A DNA stretch of 64,000 bases from Rhodopseudomonas palustris (GCF_007005445.1 NZ_CP041387.1:2666001-2730000); one strand, 5' to 3'. Shown: positions 17,512 through 26,179, numbered from the stretch's first letter. Numbers and translations: made by a program. Notes: generated from the letters alone by a model not told the origin.

Positions 17512-18111
17512 TCAGACGGCGACGCTGCTCGGAACGAGGTTCTGGCGGGCCACGTTGATCGTATACACCACCGCCGATCTCGGTGCCGGGAAGTCGCCAT
17601 TGGCGAAAATGCCGTCGCGCTCGAAACGGCCTTCGGTACTGATCAGCAAAGACGTGGTGAAGATGCAATGAACCTCGCCGCCGGCGTTGGTGAACGGCAG
17701 CAGCAGTTTCTCGTAGTCCACCGGCACGTCGTGCGCATCGGAAACCGAGGAGATCGAGTACACCGGCTTGCGGCTGCGCCGACACAGCTCGTATTGCGCG
17801 AGCATGTGGTCGCGCGCCGCCGGCGACAGAAACTCGTCGAGATGCAACCCGCGAGGCTCCAGGCCGGTGGCGGCCGACAGCAACGATCCATAATGCAGGA
17901 TCTGGTAACGCCGTGGCTCCGCCAGGCCCACCACCCGCGTGACGATCGATCGCGACATATCGAGGCTCGCGGGCTCGAACGCAAACGGCACCATCGCCGG
18001 ATCGGGGATCCTGCCGCCTCGCGCCCATTGGCTGATCAGCCAGCGATGAGGCACGTGTCTGACGACCTCAACACTGCTTGGATTGGCGAACATGATCGGG
18101 GAATTCCTCAT
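17512..18111 (-). CDS. PAS_5-domain protein next to BLUF gene
   Basis: The 199-residue product resembles the PAS_5 family (PF07310): a W-x-x-ARGGRIPDPAM start, a middle RRYQILHYGSLLSAATG segment and a C-terminal strand VHCIFTTSLLI. Such PAS domains are small-molecule or protein-interaction sensors. The start is uncertain: ATG at 18111 or 18093, neither with a strong Shine-Dalgarno. It lies upstream of the BLUF gene on the same strand. A second member of the family is at 60516-61073. Confidence 0.75.
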   Translation of the reverse strand: MRNSPIMFANPSSVEVVRHVPHRWLISQWARGGRIPDPAMVPFAFEPASLDMSRSIVTRVVGLAEPRRYQILHYGSLLSAATGLEPRGLHLDEFLSPAARDHMLAQYELCRRSRKPVYSISSVSDAHDVPVDYEKLLLPFTNAGGEVHCIFTTSLLISTEGRFERDGIFANGDFPAPRSAVVYTINVARQNLVPSSVAV

Positions 18112-18513
18112 CTGGCAGCCGCCACCCGCCACCGGGTGATCGGGCAGCGCCGCCGTCACTGCAGCACGGCGCACAGCAGCTATCCGACCGCTCATAGCCG
18201 GTCAACGCTTGGCGACAGACTGCATGTGGCTGCCGAAGGTATGCGCATCTTGGCACGGCTCCCGGCTCGCCGCAGCCTGGGGGCGCTACGAGTTCAGACC
18301 GAACTCCTCGCGAAGGCGGGATCGGACTCGACCGCCGACGTGCATGCCGGTCGGCTCCGGCTGTCGACGACTCACAATCAACTCAAAGGCGACGCAACTA
18401 ACTCTCATAACTATCAGTTTCACCAAAGGAACTCGGCGCCATTTGAGCTGGATCAATTTCACTGCCAGTATAGGTTGCAAGAATGCAGCAGATACTCTTC
18501 GGAGGAATCTCCC
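18112..18513. other. Promoter region between PAS_5 gene and zinc-ribbon gene
   Basis: A divergent intergenic stretch of about 400 bases with no supported gene. Its right half is AT-rich and contains the FNR-like box described separately at 18443-18456. Confidence 0.5.
18443..18456. promoter_or_regulatory. FNR/FixK-like box before zinc-ribbon gene
   Basis: TTGAGCTGGATCAA matches TTGAT-N4-ATCAA with one mismatch (G for T at position 5). It ends 57 bases before the ATG at 18514, a spacing compatible with a class II activator site at about -41 from a start near 18490. The match is short, so functional assignment is tentative. Confidence 0.5.
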
Positions 18514-18741
18514 ATGTGGTTGATGCAGGAGCGAGATTATTTGTTTCATCGCTGTGGTGCGTGTGGGGCGGCTGCGCATCTGACGCGCAGCACGCCCGCC
18601 GCCGCCGGCGGCGAGCGTCGCACCTACGAGTGCCGCCGATGCGGCCGGGTCGACGTCTATGACGTCGGTCCGGATGTCGGCGCGCCGTGGATCCTGATCG
18701 ATCAGTGCCGGGATGCCAGCGCGGCGGCGATCCGGCCCTGA
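18514..18741 (+). CDS. Small zinc-ribbon protein (75 aa)
   Basis: Two CxxC knuckles (CGAC and CRRC, about 23 residues apart) form a likely structural zinc ribbon; the C-terminus is acidic and hydrophobic (VDVYDVGPDVGAPW). GGAGG lies eight bases before the ATG, so translation is well supported. The FNR-like box upstream suggests induction at low oxygen. Its last 40 bases overlap a tiny membrane-protein frame on the opposite strand. Function unknown. Confidence 0.78.
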   Translation: MWLMQERDYLFHRCGACGAAAHLTRSTPAAAGGERRTYECRRCGRVDVYDVGPDVGAPWILIDQCRDASAAAIRP

Positions 18742-18815
18742 ATCACCACGCCGAGCCAGATCACCAGCGTCGACAGGCCGGCTGCGGCCACCACCAGAAC
18801 GTCGCTCTCGCTCAT
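18702..18815 (-). CDS. Tiny single-pass membrane protein (37 aa)
   Basis: The frame encodes 37 residues: a short acidic start (MSESDVL), a hydrophobic helix (VVAAAGLSTLVIWLGVVI) and a basic end ASRH. GGAGG nine bases before the ATG supports translation. The end overlaps the zinc-ribbon gene on the other strand by 40 bases. It is shorter than most gene callers accept. No family recognised. Confidence 0.6.
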   Translation of the reverse strand: MSESDVLVVAAAGLSTLVIWLGVVIQGRIAAALASRH

Positions 18816-18982
18816 CGGATCGGTCCTCCGCCACAACGGGCGGCGCATCGTCCGGGCGCCGCCGCGGCAGCGTCACAGCCGCGACGTCTGCCGGAGACGA
18901 TTATTCGCACGGCCGCGACCGGCGGCGTTGACGCCGGTCAACGGCGGCGCAGCCGCTGCGGTCACGGCCTGCCGGGCGGGCG

Positions 18983-19090
18983 TCACAGCCACCGCACCAG
19001 CACGGTCAGATTGATCGCGCAGGCCCCCAGCAGCGCCAGGGTGAGGCCGGCCGGAGCACTGTCGATGCGGGTTTTCAGGATCTTCGTCAT
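18983..19090 (-). CDS. Tiny membrane protein (35 aa), possible
   Basis: A 35-residue frame with a basic start (MTKILKTRIDSAPAG) and one hydrophobic helix ([17 protein letters not shown]) ending in RWL. An in-frame ATG at 19108 would add six residues. Ribosome-binding sequence is weak for both. It lies upstream of the 37-residue frame on the same strand, and the similar layout (short soluble start, one helix) suggests both could be real. Confidence 0.42.
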   Translation of the reverse strand: MTKILKTRIDSAPAGLTLALLGACAINLTVLVRWL

Positions 19091-19219
19091 GTCGGAACCC
19101 GTGGTCATGACCGGACCATCGGGTGATTCTAGCCGTGGAGTCCCAGGCGATATTTTTCGCCGGATTTAACCCTCGTTAACCTTCGATTCCCGGCTCGCTA
19201 AGCCCTTCGTTGCGCACAC

Positions 19220-19245
19220 AAAAAAGGCCGGCGCGACGGCCGGCC
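19220..19245 (-). terminator. Rho-independent terminator after outer-membrane protein gene
   Basis: Read on the minus strand, GGCCGG and CCGGCC form a stem around an eight-base loop, followed immediately by six T residues. It lies 38 bases after the stop of the beta-barrel gene at 19284-20006 and is the clearest intrinsic terminator in the window. Confidence 0.82.
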
Positions 19246-19283
19246 CTGACGCTGCGTTTCGGCGAGGCGGGATCGCGGCCCGG

Positions 19284-20006
19284 TCAGTACTTGGCGACCG
19301 ACGGCCCGCCCCAGCCGAAGCGGTAATTGATGCCCGCCTTGACGGTGTGCTCGTCGTTACGGAACGAGGTGCCGACCACGTCGGCCGGACCGCCGGTGAA
19401 GGTGGTGTCGCCGAACTTGTAGTACTGGTACTCGACCTTGGCCGACCAGCTCGGCGCGAACAGATATTCCAGGCCGGCGCCGACGGTGTAGCCGTCGTTG
19501 CGGCTGCCGCTGGTGGTGTAGGCCGCCGGGAAGCCGGCCGCGGTGGCGACGCCGAGATCGCTGTCGCGCCAGGCGTAGCCGCCCTTGGCGTAGAGCAGCG
19601 TCGGTCCCCAGGTGTAGCCGAGCCGGCCGGTGACCGAGCCGAGGCCGCGGGTGTCTTCCGCCGCGGTGCTGCCGCCGGAGAACAGCACGCCGGTGTTGCT
19701 CGACGACAGCCAGCTATATTGCGCCTCGATACCGATCACCCAATTGGTGGCGAACTGATAGTCCGCACCGCCCTGGACGCCGCCGAAGAACCGGCCGGAA
19801 TTGCCCGGGATGCTGTTGTCGCCGGCCCAGGCGCCGCCGACATGGCCGCCGACATAGAAGCCGGTCCAGTTGTACACCACTTCGGGCGCCGTATAGGCGG
19901 GCGCCGCCTTGGTGTAGGGCCGCGGCGGCAGATCGGCCGCGAAGGCGGGAGCGGAGAGCGCGATCACCGCCGCTGCGCCGAGCAGAGTGTTCTTCATCGT
20001 GGTCAT
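19284..20006 (-). CDS. Outer-membrane beta-barrel protein (Omp25/Omp31-like)
   Basis: A 240-residue porin-like surface protein with a signal peptide ending in APAFAA at about residue 23. The mature N-terminus (DLPPRPYTKAAPAY) and the NWTGFYVGGHVGGAWAG strand are typical of rhizobial Omp25/Omp31 proteins; the C-terminal strands KAGINYRFGW end near an aromatic residue as in BamA-inserted barrels. GGAGGG sits six bases before the ATG at 20006. A strong terminator follows, so it is probably a monocistronic, well-expressed gene. Confidence 0.9.
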   Translation of the reverse strand: MTTMKNTLLGAAAVIALSAPAFAADLPPRPYTKAAPAYTAPEVVYNWTGFYVGGHVGGAWAGDNSIPGNSGRFFGGVQGGADYQFATNWVIGIEAQYSWLSSSNTGVLFSGGSTAAEDTRGLGSVTGRLGYTWGPTLLYAKGGYAWRDSDLGVATAAGFPAAYTTSGSRNDGYTVGAGLEYLFAPSWSAKVEYQYYKFGDTTFTGGPADVVGTSFRNDEHTVKAGINYRFGWGGPSVAKY

Positions 20007-20185
20007 CGTCGTCCCTCCTTCGATGCGTTCCGATGTGCTCAAAACAGCATGGCAATGGTTTGGTTGCCCGGTGGCGACGGCGCAGCATTCATTCAGCAGG
20101 ACTGTGACGACGCCGCAACACTCTGGAACCCCTCCCTGTCAGGCCGGCATCAGATTAGTCGCGGCGGATTGCGATCCGGTCGGGA

Positions 20186-20605
20186 TCAGCGCGACAATTT
20201 TTCCAGTGCGGGAAACGGCGCATACACCACCCCGGCGCACAGCTCGCCGGCCTGCTGTGCGACCCGGTCGAGCCGGCCGTCGACATGGACGATCGCCATG
20301 TCCTGCAGCGTACCGCCGCGCGGGGTGAAGCGCAGGCACGACACCCAGCGGGTCCGGCCGTCGACCGGGCGCTGCACCGGCTCGGCCATCGCGGCCTCGC
20401 GCAGGCCCGAAGGGTCGTTCAGATAGGTGCGCAGGAACGCCGGGATCTCGCTGCGATAATTCGCCGGAAACGGCTGCGGCGGATCGCTGTCGAACGACGC
20501 CGAGCCGCCGATCGCGCAGGCGCCGAGCAGCGCCGCGAGCGGCAGCGCCAAAGCGGCGCGCAGCGGCAGCCGGGACTGTGGGGACGCGGCGAAACGGCGA
20601 AGCAT
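20186..20605 (-). CDS. Putative lipoprotein, unknown
   Basis: A 139-residue product with a lipoprotein signal: a basic start ([16 protein letters not shown]), a hydrophobic core and the lipobox LLGAC. The mature part has two further cysteines (VSCLRF and [11 protein letters not shown]). No family recognised, although the repeated layout [15 protein letters not shown] is seen in periplasmic proteins of rhizobia. It is divergent from NAD kinase, with about 185 bases between the starts. Confidence 0.72.
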   Translation of the reverse strand: MLRRFAASPQSRLPLRAALALPLAALLGACAIGGSASFDSDPPQPFPANYRSEIPAFLRTYLNDPSGLREAAMAEPVQRPVDGRTRWVSCLRFTPRGGTLQDMAIVHVDGRLDRVAQQAGELCAGVVYAPFPALEKLSR

Positions 20606-20790
20606 GGCCCATTGCCATAGCGCGGCGGGCTGCGAAATCAAAGACCGGACGGCCGCGCGCCGCCGCGGCGCAGCGCACGGCGCCCGGCCCGGCTCGACAA
20701 CGCCCGGACACCTCGTATAGACCGGCGGCGGTGACAGGCGGCCGGCACCGCGCCGGCAGTCATGTCCGCCGCCGTCAGAGGCCGCCTTCG

Positions 20791-21618
20791 ATGAGCACGT
20801 CCGCGCGGCAAGACCGCACCCCTTCGTCCCGCCCCGCATCGCCGCGCATCGCGACCGACCACATCGCCTTCGTCGCCTCGACCAGCGCCGAGGCGCAGGC
20901 CGCGCTGGCGCAGCTCGTGCAGCTCTACGGCAACGCCGAGCCGCAGGAGGCCGATGTCGTGGTCGCGCTCGGTGGCGACGGCCTGATGCTGCAGACGCTG
21001 CATCAGCAGATGCGCAGCGGCAAGCCGATCTACGGCATGCACCGCGGCACCGTCGGATTCCTGATGAACGAATATTCCACGGTCGATCTGCGCACCCGCC
21101 TCGCCGCCGCGCGCGAGACCGTGATCCATCCGCTGTTGATGCGCGCCACCGACATCTACGGCGAGGTCCACATCCATCACGCCATCAACGAGGTGTCGCT
21201 GTTTCGCCAGAGCCACCAGGCGGCGCGGCTGCGGATCTCGATCGACGAGCGCGAGCGGATGAGCGAACTGGTCGCCGACGGCATCATGGTGGCGACCCCG
21301 GCGGGCTCGACCGCCTACAATCTGTCGGCGCAGGGCCCGATCCTGCCGATCAACGCCCAGCTCCTGGCGCTGACCCCGATCTCGCCGTTCCGCCCGCGGC
21401 GCTGGCGCGGCGCGCTGTTGCCCGACAGCGCCTTCGTGGTGATCGACGTGCTCGAAGTCGACAAGCGCCCGGTCGCCGCCGTCGCCGACCACGACGAAGC
21501 CCGCGACGTCCGCCGCGTCGAAGTGATCTCCGACAAGACCATCGCGATGCGGATGCTGTTCGATCCGGGGCACTCGCTCGAGGAGCGGATTCTCAGCGAG
21601 CAGTTTGGCGGGTATTGA
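20791..21618 (+). CDS. nadK: NAD kinase
   Basis: A 275-residue ATP-NAD kinase, which makes NADP from NAD. The phosphate-binding GGDG loop is at residues 61-64, followed by the conserved [15 protein letters not shown] stretch, the NEVSL catalytic block and the glycine-rich [17 protein letters not shown] segment. The last quarter ([15 protein letters not shown]) is the usual C-terminus in this order. An N-terminal serine/proline-rich leader of about 22 residues precedes the fold. AGAGG lies about nine bases before the ATG. Confidence 0.95.
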   Translation: MSTSARQDRTPSSRPASPRIATDHIAFVASTSAEAQAALAQLVQLYGNAEPQEADVVVALGGDGLMLQTLHQQMRSGKPIYGMHRGTVGFLMNEYSTVDLRTRLAAARETVIHPLLMRATDIYGEVHIHHAINEVSLFRQSHQAARLRISIDERERMSELVADGIMVATPAGSTAYNLSAQGPILPINAQLLALTPISPFRPRRWRGALLPDSAFVVIDVLEVDKRPVAAVADHDEARDVRRVEVISDKTIAMRMLFDPGHSLEERILSEQFGGY

Positions 21619-21711
21619 GGGATTTTGTGGAGAGCGGCTGCCCGCCTCCCCTCGCCTCGCCATCGACCTGCGATTTGACCTTGATACCAGCCGCCTCAGC
21701 ATTCACCCCGT

Positions 21712-21724
21712 CATGCCAGGCATG
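21712..21724. terminator. Short hairpin between convergent nadK and small gene
   Basis: CATGCC and GGCATG form a six-pair stem around one base, nested within CCCC...GGGG flanks. It lies between the stops of convergent genes. No U-tract follows, so it is only a candidate transcription end or repeat remnant. Confidence 0.3.
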
Positions 21725-21746
21725 AGTTGGGGAGAGGCCGGAGCGC

Positions 21747-21923
21747 TCAGGCCTTCTTGCTGCGCACCGGCACCGGTTGCGGCACCAGATCGTTGACGGC
21801 GCTCATCCGGGTGACGAGGCTGCGCAGGCGGGCGATGCGGCGGGTGTAGGTGAGCATCAGCCCGGCGAGGAAGGCGCTGCAGATCAGCGTGAACACTGCG
21901 AACGCGACGACGTCGTCACCCAT
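21747..21923 (-). CDS. Small single-pass membrane protein (58 aa)
   Basis: The frame encodes an N-terminal hydrophobic helix (VVAFAVFTLICSAFLAGLML) followed by a basic amphipathic segment (TRRIARLRSLVTRM) and a short tail ending in RSKKA. AGAGGAA lies about eight bases before the ATG. It is convergent with nadK. Nothing is known of its function; the topology (helix then positive tail) predicts the C-terminus in the cytoplasm. Confidence 0.65.
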   Translation of the reverse strand: MGDDVVAFAVFTLICSAFLAGLMLTYTRRIARLRSLVTRMSAVNDLVPQPVPVRSKKA

Positions 21924-22122
21924 GGTCGTTCCTCTCCTCGATTGGCGCGCAGCCGGCGCCGGGAAGGCGAGCCGGTCGCGTCGCTGCGCGAACGATACAC
22001 GATGCTAGGCGCCCGAGTGATAATCTTGAATGACCGGCGACAACCGATCGCTGCCGCGCCGCCCAAGTCGTGCGCGATGGCTAATCCTTGATTAAGCGCG
22101 CCTGTGTGCAACGCAACACGAA

Positions 22123-22308
22123 CTACTCGTGATAGAACGGACCGTGCGGCTCGGTCAGCGAGTGGTCCCACGGCGTGGCGCGGTGGGTCTCGGTGCCGCA
22201 GGACGCACATTTGTATTCGCGCACCTGATAGCCCTGCACCAGCGGCCTGTTGCCGATCAGCTCCAAGGCGACGTTGCAGGCGGGGCAATGCGGGGGGGTG
22301 TTGGTCAT
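22123..22308 (-). CDS. Small zinc-ribbon protein (61 aa)
   Basis: Two CxxC pairs (CPAC and CASC, about 27 residues apart) suggest a zinc ribbon. The rest is polar with an aromatic, histidine-containing C-terminus (EPHGPFYHE). ATG at 22308 and 22317 are both possible; neither has a strong Shine-Dalgarno. It lies alone between the small membrane gene and the response regulator. Unknown function. Confidence 0.65.
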   Translation of the reverse strand: MTNTPPHCPACNVALELIGNRPLVQGYQVREYKCASCGTETHRATPWDHSLTEPHGPFYHE

Positions 22309-22544
22309 GCGCGCCATCCGAATCAAGACGGCCTCTAGTCCGCACGATTCCGGGTTCCATCGCCACTGCCTTTTCGGCCGGCGGATTCGGCCGGCCTGCG
22401 CCATGCGATCGCAGCCGAAAGTCTGCCCCAAAGCCGACTCTTCGGCGGCGCCCCGCGCGCCGCGGCCCCCTCAACTCTTCCTTAACGACGCGCCGCTATC
22501 GTTAACGCAACGTTTATCGGCGCAAAGCGCGCCCGGGCCGTGCC

Positions 22545-23090
22545 ATGTACCGGATCGACTTCAACAAGCTGCGCTTCCTGATCGTCGACGACAATCCGCA
22601 CATGCGGCGCATCTTGCGCACGCTGCTGCACTCGTTCGGCACCCGCGAAGTCTATGAGGCCGAGGACGGCGCCACCGCGCTCGAAATGTACAGCCACTAC
22701 TCGCCCGACATCCTGATCACCGATTGGGAAATGCCGATCTTCGACGGGCTGGAGCTGGCGCAGATGATCCGGCAGCCGGAGGCCAAGGGCAATCCCTATG
22801 CGCCGATCATCATGCTGACCGCGCATTCCGAAAAGCGCCGCGTCACCCTGGCGCGCGATGCCGGCGTCACCGAGTTCCTCGCCAAGCCGATCTCGTCGAA
22901 GGGGCTGTATCAGCGCATCCTCAACGTGGTGGCGAGTCCGCGCCCGTTCATCCGCACCCGCAACTACTTCGGCCCCGACCGCCGCCGCAACACCACCGCC
23001 GGCTATATCGGCCCGGAGCGGCGCCACGGCGGCGAAGCGGACATCATCCAGCAGCCGTCGCTGCTCGATAAGGCCCGGGTCAACACCTAG
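22545..23090 (+). CDS. Stand-alone response regulator (CheY-like receiver)
   Basis: The 181-residue protein has a receiver domain with all key residues: acidic pair Asp15-Asp16, phosphoacceptor Asp60 in LITDWEMP, Thr92 and Lys114 in LAKPIS. No DNA-binding or enzymatic output domain follows. Instead the C-terminal 45 residues carry two similar short blocks, FGPDRRR and IGPERRH, probably a disordered docking tail. An Hpt protein is encoded 17 bases downstream on the same strand, so the two likely form one phosphorelay pair. Confidence 0.92.
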   Translation: MYRIDFNKLRFLIVDDNPHMRRILRTLLHSFGTREVYEAEDGATALEMYSHYSPDILITDWEMPIFDGLELAQMIRQPEAKGNPYAPIIMLTAHSEKRRVTLARDAGVTEFLAKPISSKGLYQRILNVVASPRPFIRTRNYFGPDRRRNTTAGYIGPERRHGGEADIIQQPSLLDKARVNT

Positions 23091-23107
23091 CAGGCGTTTC
23101 GAGAGCC

Positions 23108-23698
23108 ATGAGCAAGCCCCGCCCCGGCGACCTTCAGGTCGCGACCTTCCCGACCCATCAGGTCATCACCCAGGCCAACCCGCTGCGCCGCGCGATGCGG
23201 CGGCTGGCCGAGGACGCTCCCGCCGAGCCCGCCGACGATCCGGTGGCGCGCGCCGAAGCCGCGCTGGCGTCGCTGTCCGGCGAGTTCGGCGACTGGATGG
23301 CGGAGGAATGCCAGCGGCTCTCCGCCGCCCACGCCGACCTGCAGCGCGACGGCGTCACCAAGGACAATCGCGCCGCGCTGTTCCGCGCCGCCCACGACAT
23401 CAAGGGCGACGCCGCCACTTTCGGCTTTCCGGCCGCGGCTGCGACCGCCGCCAGCCTGTGCCGTATCATCGAGCACGCACCCGATCTGTCCAAAGTGCCG
23501 GGCGAACTGATCGCCAACCACGTCGCCGCGATCCAGGCGATCGTCCGCGAAGGCGCCGGCGGCCAGAAATCCGAAGTGCAGCGGGCGCTGAACCGCAAGC
23601 TGCGCGGCGTCGCCGACGATTACCTCGCCGCTGTCAACCGCGACCGCCCCGAACATCTCGAAGCCATTCTGGCCCCGAGCATCGCACCGGACGAGTAA
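23108..23698 (+). CDS. Histidine phosphotransfer (Hpt) protein
   Basis: A 196-residue protein whose central helical bundle holds the Hpt signature AAHDIKGDAATFGF with phosphoacceptor His96. The first 45 residues are polar and proline-rich. It follows the receiver protein by 17 bases and is probably translated from the same mRNA. It would shuttle phosphoryl groups between a hybrid histidine kinase (not in this window) and the receiver. Confidence 0.88.
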   Translation: MSKPRPGDLQVATFPTHQVITQANPLRRAMRRLAEDAPAEPADDPVARAEAALASLSGEFGDWMAEECQRLSAAHADLQRDGVTKDNRAALFRAAHDIKGDAATFGFPAAAATAASLCRIIEHAPDLSKVPGELIANHVAAIQAIVREGAGGQKSEVQRALNRKLRGVADDYLAAVNRDRPEHLEAILAPSIAPDE

Positions 23699-23704
23699 TG
23701 GTTT

Positions 23705-23819
23705 GTCATTCCGGGGCGCCGCGCAGCGGCGAACCCGGAATCCAGAGGTTGTGACGACGCCGAGCTCTCAACAGCGCGAGATTCCGGGTTCGCTTGCTAC
23801 GCAAGCGCCCCGGAATGAC
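23705..23819. repeat. Palindromic REP-like intergenic repeat, copy 1
   Basis: About 115 bases framed by an inverted pair: GTCATTCCGGGGCGC at the left and its complement at the right end. Inside each arm lies GCGAACCCGGAATC and its complement. A near-identical element occurs at 34693-34808. Both sit in gaps between genes and can fold into long hairpins, as in REP/BIME elements. Confidence 0.7.
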
Positions 23820-23844
23820 TCATCGTTGGCTTGCAGGGGCTAAG

Positions 23845-25014
23845 CTACGCCGCAACCGGCGCGTAGCGCCAGCTGGCTTCTTCGGCGATCACTTCGTCGC
23901 GCAGCGCGGCGGCTTCTTCGCGGGCGAATTCGGTGGCGAAGCGGCGCAGCAGGATCAACAGCGGACCGGCCGCATCCGGATCGGTCTCGCACTGGGTCAG
24001 CACCCGCTCGACCATGCGGCGGCGCAGGCGTGCGGCGCCGGATTCGTTGGCGACGAAGCCGATCTCACGCTCCGCGGCGAGCGCGGCGCGGAACGCCGGG
24101 AATACGGTTTCGGGCAGCCCGGCGCGGCCGAGCAGCGCGTTGAGCGAGGCGCGGCCGCCGTCGGCGAGCAGCGCCGCGACCCGCGCCGGAGCGGTGCCGG
24201 ACAGTTCGGCGAGCGCGTGTTCGACCAGCGGCAGATTGCCGGACAGCAGCGCGCGCAGGATCAGCCCGGCGGTCAGCGTGCCGGACTGGCGCAGATGCCG
24301 CATCAAGGCCGCGATGTCGGCGCCTCGGGCGCGCGCGGCGATCGCGATCGTCGAGCGGTCCATCGCCTCACCGGTCGCGCGCGCGGCGCGATCGGCGCTG
24401 AGCCAGCCGCGCGCCACCACGAATTGCTGCAAGGTGTCGGACAGCTTCGCCACCAGCGCCAGCCGCGTCGCCGCCGGCAGATCCGGCAGCGCCAGCATCG
24501 ACTCGCGGATCGCGGCGAGATGGCCGTGACGCTCGACGATGCGGTCCCACGAGAACGGAGCCAGCTCGGCGTGCGGATTTTCGATCAGTTCCAGCGCCGC
24601 AGCCGGCGAGCCGACCTCGGCGATCGCCGCACACACCGCGGCGGGTAGCTGGAAGCGCCGCGCCACCGCGCATTGCACCGCGTTGTCGCCGGTGGCGACG
24701 ATGTCGACCAGATCGGCGTCAAGTAACAGCGGCGAGAATTCCAGCACCGGCAGCGCTACCGAGGCCTGATCGGAGGCGAGCGCGCGCACGATCGTCGGCG
24801 GCGCATCGGGCGTCGAAGCGAACACCTCGGCGATCGCCTGACGCACTTGCGCGGCCGGATCGTCGAGCATCAGCAGCAGCGCGCCTTCGGCGGCGATGCG
24901 GTCGTCGATCGACAGATCGGAAATCAGCCAGGCGCGGGCCAGAGCGCGGGTGGCTTCGGCGCGTTCGCCGGCCGGTGCGTGACGGATCCAACTGATGAAC
25001 TGCCGAACAATCAT
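23845..25014 (-). CDS. DUF2336-domain protein
   Basis: A 389-residue, alanine- and leucine-rich all-helical protein resembling the DUF2336 family of alphaproteobacteria, which has HEAT-like helical repeats. Segments such as DDPAAQVRQAIAEVFA and LSGNLPLVEHALAELSG show the repeat pattern. The ATG at 25014 follows a GGAAG stretch; longer in-frame starts exist but lack ribosome-binding sequence. It converges with the receiver-Hpt operon. Function unknown; helical-repeat proteins usually bind other proteins. Confidence 0.8.
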   Translation of the reverse strand: MIVRQFISWIRHAPAGERAEATRALARAWLISDLSIDDRIAAEGALLLMLDDPAAQVRQAIAEVFASTPDAPPTIVRALASDQASVALPVLEFSPLLLDADLVDIVATGDNAVQCAVARRFQLPAAVCAAIAEVGSPAAALELIENPHAELAPFSWDRIVERHGHLAAIRESMLALPDLPAATRLALVAKLSDTLQQFVVARGWLSADRAARATGEAMDRSTIAIAARARGADIAALMRHLRQSGTLTAGLILRALLSGNLPLVEHALAELSGTAPARVAALLADGGRASLNALLGRAGLPETVFPAFRAALAAEREIGFVANESGAARLRRRMVERVLTQCETDPDAAGPLLILLRRFATEFAREEAAALRDEVIAEEASWRYAPVAA

Positions 25015-25393
25015 GACACTTCCGGCCGACGCAACTTCACCCCGCACCATCGCAAGGCGCCTTACGTCAACCATCGATAAACCATGCCCCTTAACAAAGG
25101 GTTCACCATAACCGGCTGAGTTCGTTGACGTTTCGTTAAGGATAAGGCGCCCGCCAGGGCGCCGATGGCGGCGCCGGCTTGCGGCCGGGCCGGCGGCGGC
25201 CTCGCCGGAGCCAGCGGCGGCCGCCTGCCTACAAACGCGACAATGTATGATTACAGATTGATCGCTCACGTGCGGCATTTGAATATGCAAATTCGCACAT
25301 TGCCTTGCACAATTCGTTATTTTCATACGGCTGCGGCCGGCGATGATGGGCTTACTAACCGCTGACATCCGCCTGATCATCCGGGAGAGCGCC
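25015..25393. other. Divergent intergenic region carrying the promoter of the ABC-nitrilase operon
   Basis: About 380 bases between the leftward DUF2336 gene and the ABC permease. It contains AT-rich promoter-like sequence and the palindrome at 25271-25297. I see no gene in it. Confidence 0.5.
25271..25297. promoter_or_regulatory. Palindromic operator candidate upstream of ABC-nitrilase operon
   Basis: The stretch reads TGCG-gc-ATTTG-aatatg-CAAAT-t-CGCA, an inverted repeat with two nested arm pairs. Its ATTTG-N6-CAAAT core contains the T-N-A spacing seen in LysR sites. A LysR regulator is encoded at the end of this operon, making it the natural candidate to bind here. Confidence 0.45.
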
Positions 25394-26179
25394 GTGCAGA
25401 CAGCCATCTCGAAAGCCACGACAGCCAGACTGCGGCGCGCCACCGAACTGGCGATCGGGCCGGTGCTGCTGTTCGGCGTGTGGTGGCTCGCCGCACGCGG
25501 CGGCTGGGTCAACAAGGATCTGCTGCCCTCTCCGGTCGACACGCTGCGCGACACCACGGTCGCGATCTGGTCCGGCAGCATGACCAAGGACATCTGGCAC
25601 ACCATGGTTCGCGTCGGCTACTCGATCGCGATCGCGATCGTCGCCGGCGTGCCGGTCGGGATCGTGCTCGGCGCCAAGGCGGCGGTGTACCGCTCGGTCG
25701 AGTTCATCGTCGACTTCTTCCGCTCGACGCCGGCGACCGCGATGTTTCCGCTGTTCCTCTTGCTGTTCGGGCTCGGCGATCTCGCCAAGATCGCGGTGGC
25801 GGCGTTCGCCGCCTGGCTGGTGATCGTGTTCAACGTCGCCTACGGCGTGATGAATGCGCGGCAGACCCGGATCCTCGCCGCCCGCTCGATGGGCGCCTCG
25901 TCGCTGCGGATCTTCCGCGACGTGATCTTCTTCGAGACCCTGCCGCAGACCTTCATCGGGCTGCGCACCGCGGTGTCGCTGGCGCTGGTGGTGATCATCG
26001 TCGCCGAGATGTTCATCGGCGCCACCGACGGCATGGGCCACCGCATCATCGACGCGCAGATCTCCTACTCGCTCACCGACATGTACGGCTCGATCCTGAT
26101 CGCCGGCGCGCTCGGCTACGGCCTCAACCTGATCCTGCTGTTTCTCGAGCGCTCGATCGTCCACTGGTCGGGCAAATGA
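25394..26179 (+). CDS. ABC transporter permease (nitrate/sulfonate/taurine type)
   Basis: A 261-residue inner-membrane permease with about six hydrophobic segments and the cytoplasmic EAA loop (RSMGASSLRIFRDVIFFETLP). The fold is that of SsuC/TauC proteins. I chose the GTG at 25394 because GGGAGA lies about six bases upstream; an ATG at 25343 would lengthen the N-terminus but has no such site. It starts a row of binding protein, ATPase and nitrilase genes with short spacing, so the transporter probably imports a substrate or precursor of the nitrilase. Confidence 0.9.
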   Translation: MQTAISKATTARLRRATELAIGPVLLFGVWWLAARGGWVNKDLLPSPVDTLRDTTVAIWSGSMTKDIWHTMVRVGYSIAIAIVAGVPVGIVLGAKAAVYRSVEFIVDFFRSTPATAMFPLFLLLFGLGDLAKIAVAAFAAWLVIVFNVAYGVMNARQTRILAARSMGASSLRIFRDVIFFETLPQTFIGLRTAVSLALVVIIVAEMFIGATDGMGHRIIDAQISYSLTDMYGSILIAGALGYGLNLILLFLERSIVHWSGK

